DNA of 64,000 bases, taken from Rhododendron vialii (lineage: Eukaryota; Streptophyta; Magnoliopsida; Ericales; Ericaceae). Position 1 is the first letter of the stretch, and each line of letters begins with the position of its first letter. The notes under the pieces were generated by a model that was not told the DNA's origin, did not search any database, and was given only the letters and a program-made list of their open reading frames with translations. Positions 40,267 through 52,661 of this stretch are shown piece by piece. The stretch spans positions 20,573,501 through 20,637,500 of the forward strand of contig NC_080569.1 of NCBI RefSeq assembly GCF_030253575.1. Reading direction: 5' to 3'. Made by a program: the position numbers and the translations under genes.

Positions 40267-40683
40267 CTTTTTGTTGTGTTGTATTGTAATTTTTCAGACC
40301 AATTCCACGTTCTCACTTTTAAGTATGAACATGAGATTGATTCATTGTACTTTGTTCTAACTTCTAACTTGTATCCATATGAACGTGTGATTGATTCCTT
40401 GTAGTTTGTTCTAACTTCTATCCATTTGGTACATGAACTACATACAAGGGTGACTAATTCGAATGGTTCTTGAGATTCACGCCCTATAATTTGTTGGACT
40501 CATGTGATGTTTGGAAGAAATATTACAACAGTACCAATGATATGTGTATACATGTATCGTTCTTTTTTCCTTTTAAATTCATGAAGTCAACTCTCCAATG
40601 TGGCAATACTACTATTTGTTTAGGAAGCAGTTTAAAAGGCATCTAGTTACTGCATAACAAGAAACTAACGTATGACATCCTAC

Positions 40684-40690
40684 TTTATAA
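40684..40690 (+). promoter_or_regulatory. Possible TATA box of the P450 gene
   Basis: TTTATAA lies about 75 bp before the ATG at 40761, a plausible core promoter distance. Confidence 0.4.
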
Positions 40691-40760
40691 CTACTATGAG
40701 TTTGGCCTCCAAAGAGAGATCAGTACCAAACAACTATCAATTTCTTCTCACTTGTCTGAA

Positions 40761-42353
40761 ATGGAGCTTCCCATCTCCATAACCACTTTATTCCTCCTCC
40801 TCCTCCTGTTTTTCCTATTCGATTTGCTTAAGATACTCACAAGATCCAAAACTAAAAACCCAACTCCAAAACTTCCCCCAGGACCATGGAAGCTACCTCT
40901 CATTGGAAGCATCCATCACCTAGCTGGCTCACTACCGCATCATTCTTTGAGAAATTTGGCAAGGAAATATGGACCCCTCATGCATCTGCAACTAGGAGAA
41001 AATTCAACGATTGTCATATCAGCGCCACGACTGGCCAAAGAGGTAATGCACACGCATGATCTAGCCTTTGCAAATAGGCATGAAGTTCTAGCAGCTAAGA
41101 TTATGACCTATAATTTTGTAGACATTGCATTTTGTCCCTATGGTGATTACTGGAGACAAATACGCAAAATTTGCATCTTGGAACTCCTGAGTGCCAAAAA
41201 TGTCCGCTCCTTCCGTTCTATTCGGGAGGATGAGGTTTTCCATCTTATCAAGTCCATCAAATCATCCTTCGGTTTGCCAATCAATCTTACCAAAAAGATA
41301 TTTTCTTTGACAAATGACATAACGTTTAGAGCAGCATTTGGAAAGAGATACGAAGACGAAGATGCACTTATACCCTTGATTAAGGAGTCGATAGAGCTGT
41401 CAGGGGGTTTTGATGTGTGCGATTTGTTTCCCTCGCTCAAAGTACTTCAATTTCTCAGCGGGATGAGGTCGAAATTAGTAGGGCTTCATCGCAAGATGGA
41501 TCAGATGCTCGAAAATATAATCAACGAGCATGAAGAAAATCTCGGAAGCTCTAAAGAGAGAAATGGTGAAGTTGGGGAGGAAAATCTTGTCGACGTGCTG
41601 CTTAGACTTAAGCAAAGAGGTGGGCTTCAATTTCCTATCACAAACAACAATATTAAAGCTATCATTCAGGTGAGCCTTTCTACTTAATTTCCCATACACA
41701 TCTTTCACCACAAACTGAAATAAGTTTCAACATTCTTACAGGAAATTTTTTCTGCTGGAACTGAAACTTCCTCAAGTACAGTCGAATGGGCAATGTCAGA
41801 AATGGTGAGGAATCAAAGAGTAATGGAAAAGACACAAGATGAACTGAGACAAGCCCTCAGGGGAAATAAAAGAATCTGCGAAACTGACCTTCAGGAGTTG
41901 ATATATTTGAAGTTGGTAATCAAAGAAACCCTCAGGTTACACCCTCCTGCTCCCTTGTTATTGCCTAGAGTATGTAGGGAACAAGCTGAGATTGATGGAT
42001 ACCTTATACCCATTAAAACAAAAGTTATTGTGAATGCCTGGGCTATGGGAAGAGATCCTGAGTATTGGGATGATGCTGAGAAGTTTTCACCAGAGAGATT
42101 CGATAACAGTCCCGTTGATTTTATAGGAAACGATTTCCAATATATTCCATTTGGGGCAGGGAGAAGGATATGTCCAGGGATGTCTTTTGGTCTAGCAAAT
42201 GTCGAACTTCCTCTAGCTCAATTGTTGTATCACTTCAATTGGAAACTACCCAGTGGGACTAAGCCAGAAGATCTAGATATGACAGAGACCTTTGGAGCAA
42301 GTGCTAGGAGAATAAGCAACTTGCATTTGATTGCTACTCCTTATTTCACTTGA
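40761..42353 (+). CDS. Cytochrome P450, CYP71 clade (CYP71D-like)
   Basis: Two exons (40761-41669 and 41742-42353) separated by a 72-bp phase-0 intron encode 506 residues. The intron sits at the position typical of A-type plant P450s, just before the I-helix. Features in order: ER membrane anchor (residues 5-25), proline-rich hinge [11 protein letters not shown] (about 43-53), I-helix AGTETSS (about 308), ExxR ETLR (365-368), PERF (420-423) and heme loop [10 protein letters not shown] with the ligand Cys at 447. All catalytic motifs are intact. CYP71D-type enzymes oxidise terpenes, alkaloids and phenolics using electrons from P450 reductase; the substrate cannot be told from sequence. The in-frame TTG nine bases before the ATG is not a start. 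Confidence 0.93.
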
Positions 42354-44347
42354 TCATGAGTAAAGCCACCGTTAGAATGCGATGGACCACAATTAGTCTT
42401 CCTTTTCATTATACAAATGATTAGATTCTATGTTTCGTATTTGTAAAATGTTTTGGCTGAAGTAATTTCATTTTCCTATTCTTCGAGAACATAACATTCC
42501 AAGCACACTAAAGCATAAGGTGCGATGTTCTCAAATTCCATGTCTATGTTCACTGTTTATGAATTCTTCCTTTTCCTTTGGTTTCATATTTGCAAATCCA
42601 ATTTGCTTAGTACCTTTTTCTAGAGATTCTCATTCAATTCAACTAGTTCAGAAAAAGGTTTGAACAGATCAATAGAGGTGACTCTAAGATTATTTATCCT
42701 ATTTCCTTAGTACCTTTTCCTCTTCTCTTCTTGTTCTCGTGAATATAGCTGGTGGAGTAGCAGTTTTGGTTTTCTCTCTAAGTTATAAATGAGCAACACA
42801 TTCAAGGTCAAATTGCTTTAACTTGTCTCCATTTGTTTATGTTTTCATCTTTCCTTTTTGGTTGTTGAGCAGTATAAGCAACATAATTGTGTATTGTTAT
42901 GGAATTCATATAATTAGAAGCTGACGTTTGAAAACTCAAAGCTTGTCATAGTTTCAACTTTCAACTTATCGATATCTTGAATTACACTGGTCTTGTGTTG
43001 GTAACTCGGTAATACATATATTCAAGGCCATACAATCCAGGTGATTTTAAATGTGCATCTCTAATTAATTTGCTGGTTAATTTCTTGGTTGGCGACAATC
43101 CTGATTTTTGTCATAATCAGAGTCATTGCTTCTCTTCATACCAGGATCTGCTGCAACAGAAGGCCTTCTTCAACAAATCCATGCATCATAGAATTTTTTA
43201 CAGGCTTCTTTTTGTTTTTTGTTTTTTTTTTGAAAATTTGATCTTTGTAATGTTAAACACTTTTTTTTTGGGTGCACATCTATTCCAAAATAGAAGGGGA
43301 GAACCTCTTGGTGTGAACAACTTTGTGAAACTATGTCACAAAAGCAATTTCCATCATAGCCCAAAAGAAAATATCATTTCACAGGTTCTGAAATCTCACT
43401 TGAGGTAAGTTCTCAAGTTAGTTATTTTTAGTTAAGTTAAGAAAATTACACTTGAATGCTATCTTTCTTTTGATTTTGTTTGGGATAGGAAATGATGAGT
43501 TTTATTTTGTTTGGCTACCTGCAGATGTAAAGATTTGGATTCTGCCCACTGGTCGGATATTGAACCTCTAGAAAATTGTCAAGTTACTTTATTCTCGAAG
43601 AATTTGGTTCCTTGGATATGTAGTATGGGCAGTTTTTTGGAATTTATGGTTGGGAACTATGCTAGATACCTCCCCTTTGAATTCTTTTTCACCTTTCATA
43701 GATGTTACTCATGATCTGTATATGGTTACGAAGTGTTCACTCATTTGTCACCAGAGCCGTACGACTTCACTTGTACTGAGAGTCTTTTCCCTAACAACAT
43801 TCTCAAGCTGATTAAGACTTCTTTGTCACGTGGTAGCATCCGTTTGGATACACAATTGACTATATGTGCTTTCACTTATTTTTTCTCGTACTATTACTCC
43901 TGTTGCCTCCTTTGTTTTCTGCATAATGCTTCCTTAATGTTACCTATAGTATGCCAACATTAAGGGGATATTGGCAGCAACTCTTGTTGTGTGCGTGTTC
44001 CTGACCTTCTGTCTTAGATTCTTCAGTTGAATTTATGATGTTTGTCAAAGGTGGACTTGAGCATCAGCCATCAGGTTTCCAGAAAAGTTCCGAGTTTAGT
44101 TTAGTTTGAAGTTCCTTAGTTTATTAGGTGACAAATTAAGTACAATGTGCTTGTTTCTTCGGTAAAATTCATAATCATTGGATAGTTCTGAGCGTAAGGT
44201 TTTGTCTCGTGAAAGTAGCTTTTGCTGAGAGCATTGTTTTGTACTACTACTTGTCAATTGAATTTGCGGATATTCGATTATTGGTAGTGATGTACAGCGA
44301 AATGCAGAGAGTGGGAAGCTTTGGCTGATAGCTGATTGCCGGCATAT

Positions 44348-44350
<3 letters not shown>
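42354..44350. other. Intergenic, 3' of the P450 gene
   Basis: AT-rich DNA with scattered short open frames of no recognisable family. No gene is supported. Confidence 0.45.

Positions 44351-44424
<74 letters not shown>
44351..44424. repeat. (GA)37 microsatellite
   Basis: A pure run of 74 bp. It is the longest perfect dinucleotide repeat in the window. Confidence 0.95.
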
Positions 44425-44427
<3 letters not shown>

Positions 44428-45157
44428 GGGCTTTGGGAAAAGGAGGTTCAGGTGTTTTTCAGAGCTTGTTTTGAGCAATTTAGGGGTCTGTTCACACGGA
44501 TTGCATTCTAGGCAAAAGCATTTGGCTTCTTATTTTGATTTCTTGGGCTGGAATTTGATTGTTTTTCGAAGAGGATTTCGTGTTTACACTTAAGTATGGT
44601 AAGGGGAGAGAGTCCTGTTTATTTTTTGCTGAGTAAAAGGAAAGAATTTTTATTAATCTTTGAATAACGATTACAAAGGTTAAAAAGGAAGTGGACACAG
44701 CAGCATCACAACCGAAGAACAAAATCTCGAACTATGTTGACACCAAGGGCTTGGAAAATTATTTGTCACAGCAAAGAATACCAAAGACAAAGATACAATA
44801 CAATAACACTAACTCTAAACTTTTTAAACACCAAAAGGCCATCACTCTATGTAACCAGCATGCCGTTGACATTCAGTAAAACCAGTCAGAGCTGAGAACC
44901 ATAAATTGCCACCAAGACCATCATACCATAGGAGTTGAAGCAGCAAAATCACATCAGATGCAGTAAGCATCAGCAGCATCAGAAGAAGACATCATGAACT
45001 GAGCAGACACAAAAAACTGCAAAGAAAAATCCAGACAGTAGGGGCTCCAAAACTCTTATGCAGCATTTTAAACCAGCAGCAACCTCCCCTACATCACTGA
45101 AAATCTTCTGCATCTCCGGGAGATAGTCTATATCATATTTGTAGCTTTGAACATTTA
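44425..45157. other. Intergenic, no recognised gene
   Basis: Starting near 44630 the plus strand reads like the reverse of a transcribed 3' end (AAAGAATTTTTATTAATC), with CAGCAGCATCA repeats at 44695 and 44970. I could not identify a source. Confidence 0.35.
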
Positions 45158-45350
45158 GGGGTACACACGGTCCGGGTTGGTGCGGTTCTCTAGAAACCCA
45201 GTAATCGAATCATTCTGAACGGTTCTAGAAAATTGAGAACCAAAACCTAATCAATGTATGTGTAGAATTTGTTCAGATCCAAACTCAAACTGCAAGACTG
45301 GACCGGTTTTTGTTTGGTTCTGATTCTACCCGATTAGCATCCAAACACTT
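45158..45350. repeat. Dispersed repeat with GGTACACACGGTCCGGGTTGG
   Basis: The phrases ACACACGGTCCGGGTTGGTG and ACTGGACCGGTTTTTGTTTG have the composition of common non-autonomous plant repeats. The class is not determined. Confidence 0.3.
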
Positions 45351-45602
45351 TTTTTTGCAAACCATGAACTCCCTAACAAAACAAGCACACACAGTTCCCA
45401 CCCAAACCAACGAAACACACACACTAAAAATATCACTCAGCATCCCACACTCCCCCACCCAAACCAGAAACTCCACACAGCCACTACCAAACCATGAAAC
45501 ACACACACTGCTAAACATCTTCGAACAGAGAAAATCTCAGAAGATCTGATTATAGGGTAAACTTTTTAGAGCAACCATACATGCTCTAAAACACATATTT
45601 AA

Positions 45603-45855
45603 AACTAAAAAATATATGACATAAAGAAAAAAAGGTTTCACTAAAGACAAAAAATTACCAACGCAAATGTCTTTTATTGTCATCTGATATGATTTTTTTT
45701 CCACTCCGGTCTACGTTTTTATTCTTGTCTGATCCTCTCGTCAAGAAGAATGATTAACTCCAAAAATTATGACAAAAAACTAAATACAAAATTATTAAAA
45801 TGAAAGAATACCAAAAAAAATAGTAGAGTGAACAATTAGGAAGAAATCCCTTTTT
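45603..45855 (+). repeat. About 255-bp dispersed repeat, copy 1
   Basis: AATATATGACATAAAGAAAA..., GAAGAATGATTAACTCC and GGAAGAAATCCCTTTTTGTA recur in the same order and strand at 46624-46882, about 1.02 kb downstream. Confidence 0.8.
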
Positions 45856-46059
45856 GTAGTGGTCTCAGGTTTTCTCTTATACATTGGTTATACGTGGTTT
45901 AAGTAGTGATGTTAAATGGTTTTGTTATACTAAAATTACCGGTGTCCACCAACAAAGGGGAGACACCATAACATCATCCTTGATAACAATTTAATTTATC
46001 TAAGTTATGAAAATGATCTCTAGGTATTCAATCAGTCTATCGAAAGGACATAGCCTAAT

Positions 46060-46300
46060 GCTGATAAAAAAAAAATATGCACAACCTAGCTTCCAACGGT
46101 ATATATTTAATTGGCCTACCAAGCTCGCATGCCTGCTTAAGCTAGTAAAGAGCTTTCTTCAACATTTAAACATAATTTGGATGATTGAAATCCAGAAGAT
46201 TGGTCCATATAAATCTCCTAATTAATTTCTCTGTAAGAAAATGCATTCTTGACATCAAGTTGCCATTTTCGTTAGATGCTGAGAGTTCCTCACTTGAGTA
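46060..46300 (-). pseudogene. Ty1-copia reverse transcriptase relic
   Basis: On the minus strand near 46285-46215 the translation is QLDVKNAFSYREIN, stop, EIYMDQ. This matches the conserved copia RT block (DVKNAF followed by YMD) with one nonsense codon and altered residues. About 100 bp further a LVGQLN-like segment resembles the later LVGxLxYL motif, suggesting internal deletion. It lies between the two 255-bp repeats. Confidence 0.5.
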
Positions 46301-46623
46301 TTTTTTCCCTTTTGGGAGAACTAAAATAATCTCTATTCTATTATCAAGAACTAAACTATTCTCTATTGATACATTTGGTCTGAGTTTTTTTTCTTTTACT
46401 CTCTCAATCTATTTATTTTTAGAAGAAAATAAATTAATGTTAGTGATAAAGAAATAAAGAAGAAGAAAACAAAATGACTGTTTGTTGAATGTCATCATCC
46501 AATAAGGATTAATACTAAGGTCTAGTTCTTACTAAATTTTTTTTTGGGTATTAATTTCGTTTTTTTTTATTGGATTTCACAGTAAACTTTTTATAATTGG
46601 TCATTCGTCTCAAGGAGGGGAAT

Positions 46624-46882
46624 TTAAAATTAAAAATATATGACATAAAGAAAAAAAGGTTTCACCAAAGACAAAAAAATACCAACACAAATGTCTTTTT
46701 TAGTGTCATCAATATATATTTTTCCACTTCGATCCATGTTTTTATTCTTGTTTGATTCTCTCATCCAGAAGAATGATTAACTCCGAAAATTCTGACAATA
46801 AACTAAATACAAAATTATTACTAAAATGAAAGAATGCCAAAAAAAACCAAGAGCAAACAATTAGGAAGAAATCCCTTTTTGT
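46624..46882 (+). repeat. About 255-bp dispersed repeat, copy 2
   Basis: Second copy of 45603-45855, same orientation. The pair flanks the copia relic, but they lack TG...CA ends, so I do not call them LTRs. Confidence 0.8.
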
Positions 46883-47017
46883 ACTGGTGTAGTCGTGTAG
46901 ATATAGTTGAATTATGCCGTGCAGTTGTCAGTTGTGTAGATACTCCATATCTTAGCCCTTAATGGAATAAACGGCTCTTAAATATCAGCCGTTGGATCAA
47001 CGGAGAGTCAAGGAGCT

Positions 47018-48450
47018 AAACTTAAATTATGGGCAGGATTAATGTTGCATTATATCTTGTGATCGGAAGAATAGAGGGCAGGAGCGCTCCGCTCTCCTCT
47101 CTCTCTCTCTCTTAAGCATCTGCGTTCTTCCCCAGTTCCTCCTTTTAGGCGACCGAAACCCCAGAAACGGCCACCCAACAGCCTCGTCTCCCATCTCGCG
47201 ACTTCCCCCTCCGCTACAGTACCACGCCAGCCCTCCTCCTCCTCCTCCTCCTCTCTCTGCGTGTGTGTGTGTGTGTGTGTGTAGTGTGTGTTCTTGAAGG
47301 GTAAATCCAGATACGGGCGAAGAAGTCGACGACGGCGACGACGTTGAGGACGACGGAGCAGGTCTTGCATCGGAGGTAAATCAATTTGTGCATTCAATTT
47401 TTGCCTTCAATTTTGGAGTTTTGCCGATTTCCGAGTGTTTTGTGATTTCTGGGTTTTATTTAAGAGAGAGAGACAGAGAAGTATTTGAGTTTGCCAGTTT
47501 CTGGGTTTGCCGATTTGGTGCTAGATCTGGGTTTGCCGATTTCTGGGTTCGTATCTGGGTTTAGACGAAGATAATTTGTGATGATTTCTGGGTTCGTATT
47601 TGGGTTTATTAGTAAGCCTTTCTTTGAAAGATGTTGATTAGTTTTGCTGCCTTGTAAGTGAGATTTGGGCACACCTTATCAGACGAAGTTGTTAGACCGT
47701 TTCGGATAGTTTGTTTTCAACCCCAAAAAAACCTGACGTCACTTGTGTTTTTGCGACATCTTCGGTAAGTTCTGTGCTGGTCGTAGAATCCGAAGCTATG
47801 ATGAAATATCCTTGGTTCCGCATCAGAGTTTTTTTTTTTTTTCAAAAGGGGTTTTGTGATTTGAATAGGCATTTGCTTAGGTTGTTGGAAGAGAGATGAA
47901 TTTTGTGATTAGTTAAAGTAGAATTTTGGTGTTTTGGGTAGGCAATTTGCGTAGGATGAGATTGAGGCTGTTGGAGATGCTTTAATGTTTACAGCAGTGC
48001 TCGGCTCTTCTCTCTCCCTTTCTCTCTCTCTCTCTCTCTCTCTATTTAAAGAGGATAGATAGTTTTCGGTTCATGTTCAAATTCGGGAAAGTTTTATGCG
48101 GGATCGATAGGTTTGGTGGAGTCTTTTTTTGAATTGAAATTTGGGGGTGAAATTAGGGTTTTATGTATTTCTGTTCAGTTGATGAAATTAGGTTTTGATG
48201 GTTGGTTTCCGTCACTGATTAGATGACTTATACTTGCAGGATGAAATTCGAAATGCCGAACCTTGAGTGGCGCAACAAGGCCGTGGGGAAGGATATTCAG
48301 AAGGAAGGGAATAGGAATGATGGGTATTACAACGAACCATAAGGAGCTTCGATCAAATACACGGCGGCGCAGACAACTGCGGCCTCGTGGGTTCTTGTCA
48401 CGACAGAGTTCGTATTTCGACGGTGGGGAAAGCCCAAGAAAGTCCTGTTG
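47018..48450 (+). pseudogene. Possible small gene or gene relic with 5' UTR intron
   Basis: A CT-rich and GC-rich leader (about 47090-47373, donor CGGAG/GTAAAT) is followed by an intron-like region and an acceptor ACTTGCAG at 48239. The ATG at 48241 gives MKFEMPNLEWRNKAVGKDIQ... for 33 codons to a TAA. The same frame then continues for about 45 codons with a hydrophobic stretch (TAAQTTAASWVLVTTEFVF) and RRWGKPKK. This could be a small membrane protein with one nonsense codon. I do not recognise the family. Confidence 0.3.
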
Positions 48451-48744
48451 ACAAACCCGTATCTCTCTCTCTCTATGTTGGTTGAGTTAGTGGATCTGAT
48501 TTCTAGGACTTTTTAGATTTGATTTATGCATTATTTTTTATGTGTAGTGTTCTCTTTACAATTTTGAAGATCGTGGGTGTCCCAATGCTTGCTGTGCCGC
48601 ATTGTAACCGGGCCCCGGCGTTCGCAACATACAGTTCTTGGGGAGTTTGACTGTTGTGTCGGTGGTTCCTTCCACCCCATGATAATCTGGAACGAATTTT
48701 CAGGATCTTGCACCCACGCGCTAATTACTCCTCCCTTGCAGCAG

Positions 48745-48822
48745 TAAACTTCAATTATGGGTGGGATCAATGTAGCATTGTAGCATGTCATCGAAGAAAG
48801 GGCAGGAGCACTCGGCTCTTCG

Positions 48823-48864
<42 letters not shown>

Positions 48865-49047
48865 ACAGAGGATAGATACTTTTTGGTTCAAATTTGGGAA
48901 AGATTTCTGCGGAATCGATAGGATTGGTGGAGTCTTTGTTTGAATTGAAATTTGGGGGTGAAATTAGGGTTTTATGTATTTCGATTCAGTCGATGAAATT
49001 AGGGTTTTGATGGTTGGTTTCTGTCGCTGATTAGATGACTTATGGTC
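48745..49047 (+). repeat. Collapsed partial duplicate of 47018-48232
   Basis: 48745-48845 matches 47018-47111 (AAATTATGGG..., GGGCAGGAGC, CT run), and 48803-49043 matches 47993-48232 (GAGGATAGATA, GAATTGAAATTTGGGGGTG, AAATTAGGGTTTTATG). The roughly 880 bp between them in the first copy are absent here. Confidence 0.75.
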
Positions 49048-52000
49048 TGACAGAATATATATACATAGTACTTTTACGAACTTTTTATTGGTTATGTATT
49101 CTCAAATTGAGTCAAACACAGTTGTGGTTTATGCGACTTTGATCAACGATTTGATCCATGTGCGCTGGAAGTTAGCTTGAATCCAAGAAGAACGCCATGT
49201 ATATATGATTATTTTGTTTTCTACTTTTACTGGTTCATATATGCTTGTACTTCTCTCTTACTTTGAACACTAAATACTTGTTCACATTCAACTGCTCTGT
49301 GCATTTAATATGGCGTGTCTTGCTTACATGAATTGTTCTCTGGTTAGTAGTGGTCGATTAGATGATGCTTCTCTAGATTTGGTTGTTGGTCTGTCTCTTA
49401 CACTTTGATTGATTTGTGAATTTGTTGTTGAATTTCATTGGATCTAATTCGATTAGGCTCTGTTTGCGATAGACATGGATTTTGGATGAAGAATGTGATA
49501 TTCAAGCTTAACTTGAGTATTAGTAGTTGTTTAGTAAATTGGCTATCTGTACAGTTTTTAAAATAATAACCTATATGTTGCTCTGATATTTGCTCTAGCA
49601 AGAGTGTTCTTCTATTTCTTCACCCTCTCTAACAATTTTTCCCGTAGACAGGATTGGAAGATCAGAACAACATTTGCAACAATTCTTTTTGATTGTGCAT
49701 TGGCAACAATTGGAATCAATGAATGGAATATTCAACTAAACAAAGAAGGTATACTTCCACTAATGACTTCTCCTTCGTCATCACTCTTGGTTGAAAAGAT
49801 CACAAATGGCTAATTCATTAGGTTGATATTTCTATAGTAGAACGAGAAAATTGAGGGAGTGATAGCATAAAAGAATTCGATAGAATACCACCCTAGTATT
49901 AGAGAATCCAACGCAGGAGGTATTTGCCTATTTTTCGAGCTTTATCTTTGATTGTTCCTCTTTTCATCACTAAGGTATAAGTACTCTTGGATATGCTGGC
50001 ACATTGTCTTTGCATATACTTTAGGAAAAAAAGTTGAATTTTTTTAAAACTTTTTCCCGCTCTGTTTGCGAATTCGATTTGTGAAGGGAAATAAAAATCT
50101 CTCTAATAAGGAAGCTCAAGTTTTTTTGAAAAACTATGCCTCCCTTAAATCCTAACCATTGAAATGCCCTTTGTCTCATCTGATCGTTCACACAATCCTC
50201 ATTCCCGTTTCTTTTTCTCCTTAAGCCAGTCATCTCTATTTTCAGTCATTGCATCAAATCCAACGGTCTGTTTTAGCTCTCAGAAAGGTACTCCAATGCT
50301 TTAATGGTTGAGAATTGAGATGACGCGTGGGTTTTTTTATCGAGCACTCAAACCCAAAACCTCCATTGCTGTCAAGAAATTCAAAATTCAAACCTTTCTA
50401 TTCCAAAACCAAGTACAGAGTGCTCTCTCTCTCTCTCTCTCTCCCTTACACACACACACAAAAAACATCGTTTCTCCCTCATCCAACACCCAAATCAACC
50501 ATCGCTTGCAATGCCAACTCTCCTCCCATAGTCACGTTCTGGTACCCGTTGTCATGGTTAGTAAGGTTTTTTTTTTTTTTGTGCACAGAGAGCAACTTGC
50601 ACATATTTTTGTTCCTTTCTACTTCTCTTTTCCTTTGTCTTTCAATATTTGACTGGTTAAGTTTTCTTTTGACAAGAACTGATTAATTTTCTTTTTCTTA
50701 TGAACTATGTATTAGGTCAACAAATGACCACAAAGGTTATCAGGAACCCTGTGTTTCAAGATCACAAAGGTATTGTTTTAGGGGTTCTTTTTATCTAAAG
50801 TTCCCTTTGGTCTCAACTAATGTTTAATTTCTAACATTTTTTTTCTCTTCCTATATGATTTGGTGGCTACGGGTCCTCATCAAAGTTCCCTTGGGTGGTA
50901 TGATTTCATTTGGTGCTTCCTGTACGTATCCCTTGATAGAAAAAGATCAATGTTTCTGTTGGAGTTGGTAAGCCAAGTGTGTTTCGGAAAGATGCCTTCA
51001 ATATGTTTGTAAAAATGCATGTTTAAGAGATTGAGATAGTGTGGACTAAATTGTTCTTTATACTCTATTTAACTTAGTTATTTCATGATTTCCAATGTAG
51101 TCTTGAGGCTATAAAGAAAGATCTGATTTGAATACTTCAGACATCAATCTCAACTCCTAGAACCCCAATGGTTAGGGAAGAAGACAAGCAAAACCATTAG
51201 AAATAGTATACTACTAGGTGTTCAACTAAATGCCCAAAAATGGATGAAGAGGTAGGAGGTTGCGAGGGCATCCATGGGTAGTCAATTTTTTGAAAACTAT
51301 ATGTTTGCTGATGTGGAAGGGTAGAACTCCATTTCTTAGATTTTTTTTCTTCGTTGACTAATGCCGCTTAATATGGTTTTAAACACTCTAGACATTTTTA
51401 CCATTTGAACATATTTTTGTGATTAAGTGCTGATAACTTTCCCCGGTAATGTATTGCACTTGAATCTTTGAACATGTTTTTGTGATGATGTACGATTAAA
51501 CATCAGAATCCTTGGTTAGGTGTTGTGTTTTTTTGATGGTTGTGCTATGGTTGGCACTTGCAGCTCCAAAATTTGTGTCTTCTTATTTGGTTTTGTTCAA
51601 ATGGTTTTTTAATTGATTGGAGGGAGGAAAAATAGATATATTTCATATGACTTCATTACTCAATTTACCAACTTGGTTGGTCGGACATAAGTTTCCCAAT
51701 TATGAATTTTGCATACACTTTGTCAATGACATTTTATTTGTTTCTTTTCTGATGGCTCTATTAGCATTTTTCTGGGTTCTATTTTTGGTTTCCGATGTTT
51801 GTAACATGTTGCCAAATATCTACCACCTTTTGGAAGTCATTATCATCAATGCTATTCCACTTCAAAGCCAACTTTTGAACTTTAAATTATGGTGATTTTT
51901 GTTCATTGGGTTCTGTGACTATCTTAGAATGCTTTTAAGTTTCTAATTTGTCATTCATTGAGTTCCGCTCTTAATGCTTTATTTTCCTTTTATGAGTTGG

Positions 52001-52443
52001 TGGATTTTCGCAGTTTGTTTGTTTTGATTTTGAAGGTTGAATCACAAGTGGAGCTTTGAAGTATCAGTGGGGGGATTTTGTGTAAGTTTTTTTTTCCATT
52101 CATGTTCTCATGCATTTTGACTTTGAAGTGGTCTTTCGTAGTGCATCTTACAATATACCGACCCAGTTGGATACTGGTAACTGATCACATGTGTTTGGTA
52201 AAAATCTTTAGTGAAAAATCCATTTTGACTGATAATTTTAAGTCATCAATTAATCTCTCTTTTTTTTTCTTTATCAGAGTCATCAATTAGTGAGTTTTAA
52301 GTGTCGAAATCAAGGTTTAAAGGCTTGGGTTTAGCAGATCTGGAGATTTGGAGTGAAATGGTGTCTCTGACGAGATTTTCCGGCTCCGTTTTAGGGTTCC
52401 GGCGGGTTATCCAGCGAGATGAACGGTGGGATCGAGCCTAGAA
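49048..52443. other. Long intergenic stretch
   Basis: No supportable gene. CT and CA microsatellites lie at about 50423-50460. An ATG context with MTTKVIRNPVFQDHK near 50725, flanked by possible splice sites, could be a lone exon but has no family match I know. The rest is T-rich. Confidence 0.4.
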
Positions 52444-52455
52444 GCTATGATACCA
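52444..52455 (-). other. Primer-binding site of a copia-type LTR element
   Basis: On the minus strand TGGTATCATAGC follows the LTR end by 5 nt, close to the Met-initiator tRNA complement TGGTATCAGAGC. Confidence 0.6.
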
Positions 52456-52460
52456 AATAA

Positions 52461-52661
52461 TGCAAACCAAATCAAGGGATAGATTCATACGAGAGATAAA
52501 TCCCAAAATGGGATACAAGGAGCAAGCGCTCTCTATATTCTTTTATTAATACATAAAAAAAACTAAAAAATGAGGGCACAAGACACCTATTTATAGACTC
52601 AATACCCTAACAACACTAAGGATGCAAAAAGACACAAACGGCCCTAAATCTTACTGCATCA
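52461..52661 (-). mobile_element. 5' LTR of a truncated LTR retrotransposon
   Basis: On the minus strand 201 bp run from TGATGCAGTAAG to TGGTTTGCA, with TG...CA ends, a TATAAATA box (52596-52589) and TTAATAAAAGAATA (poly-A signal region). The primer-binding site follows in order. Only about 200 bp of non-coding internal sequence (to about 52240) is recognisable and no 3' LTR was found, so the element is truncated or a non-autonomous type. Confidence 0.7.

Noticed and set aside
45603-46882. Two direct repeats around a copia relic as LTRs of that element
   Set aside because: The repeats lack TG...CA ends, primer-binding site and polypurine tract, and related copies occur alone elsewhere in the window.
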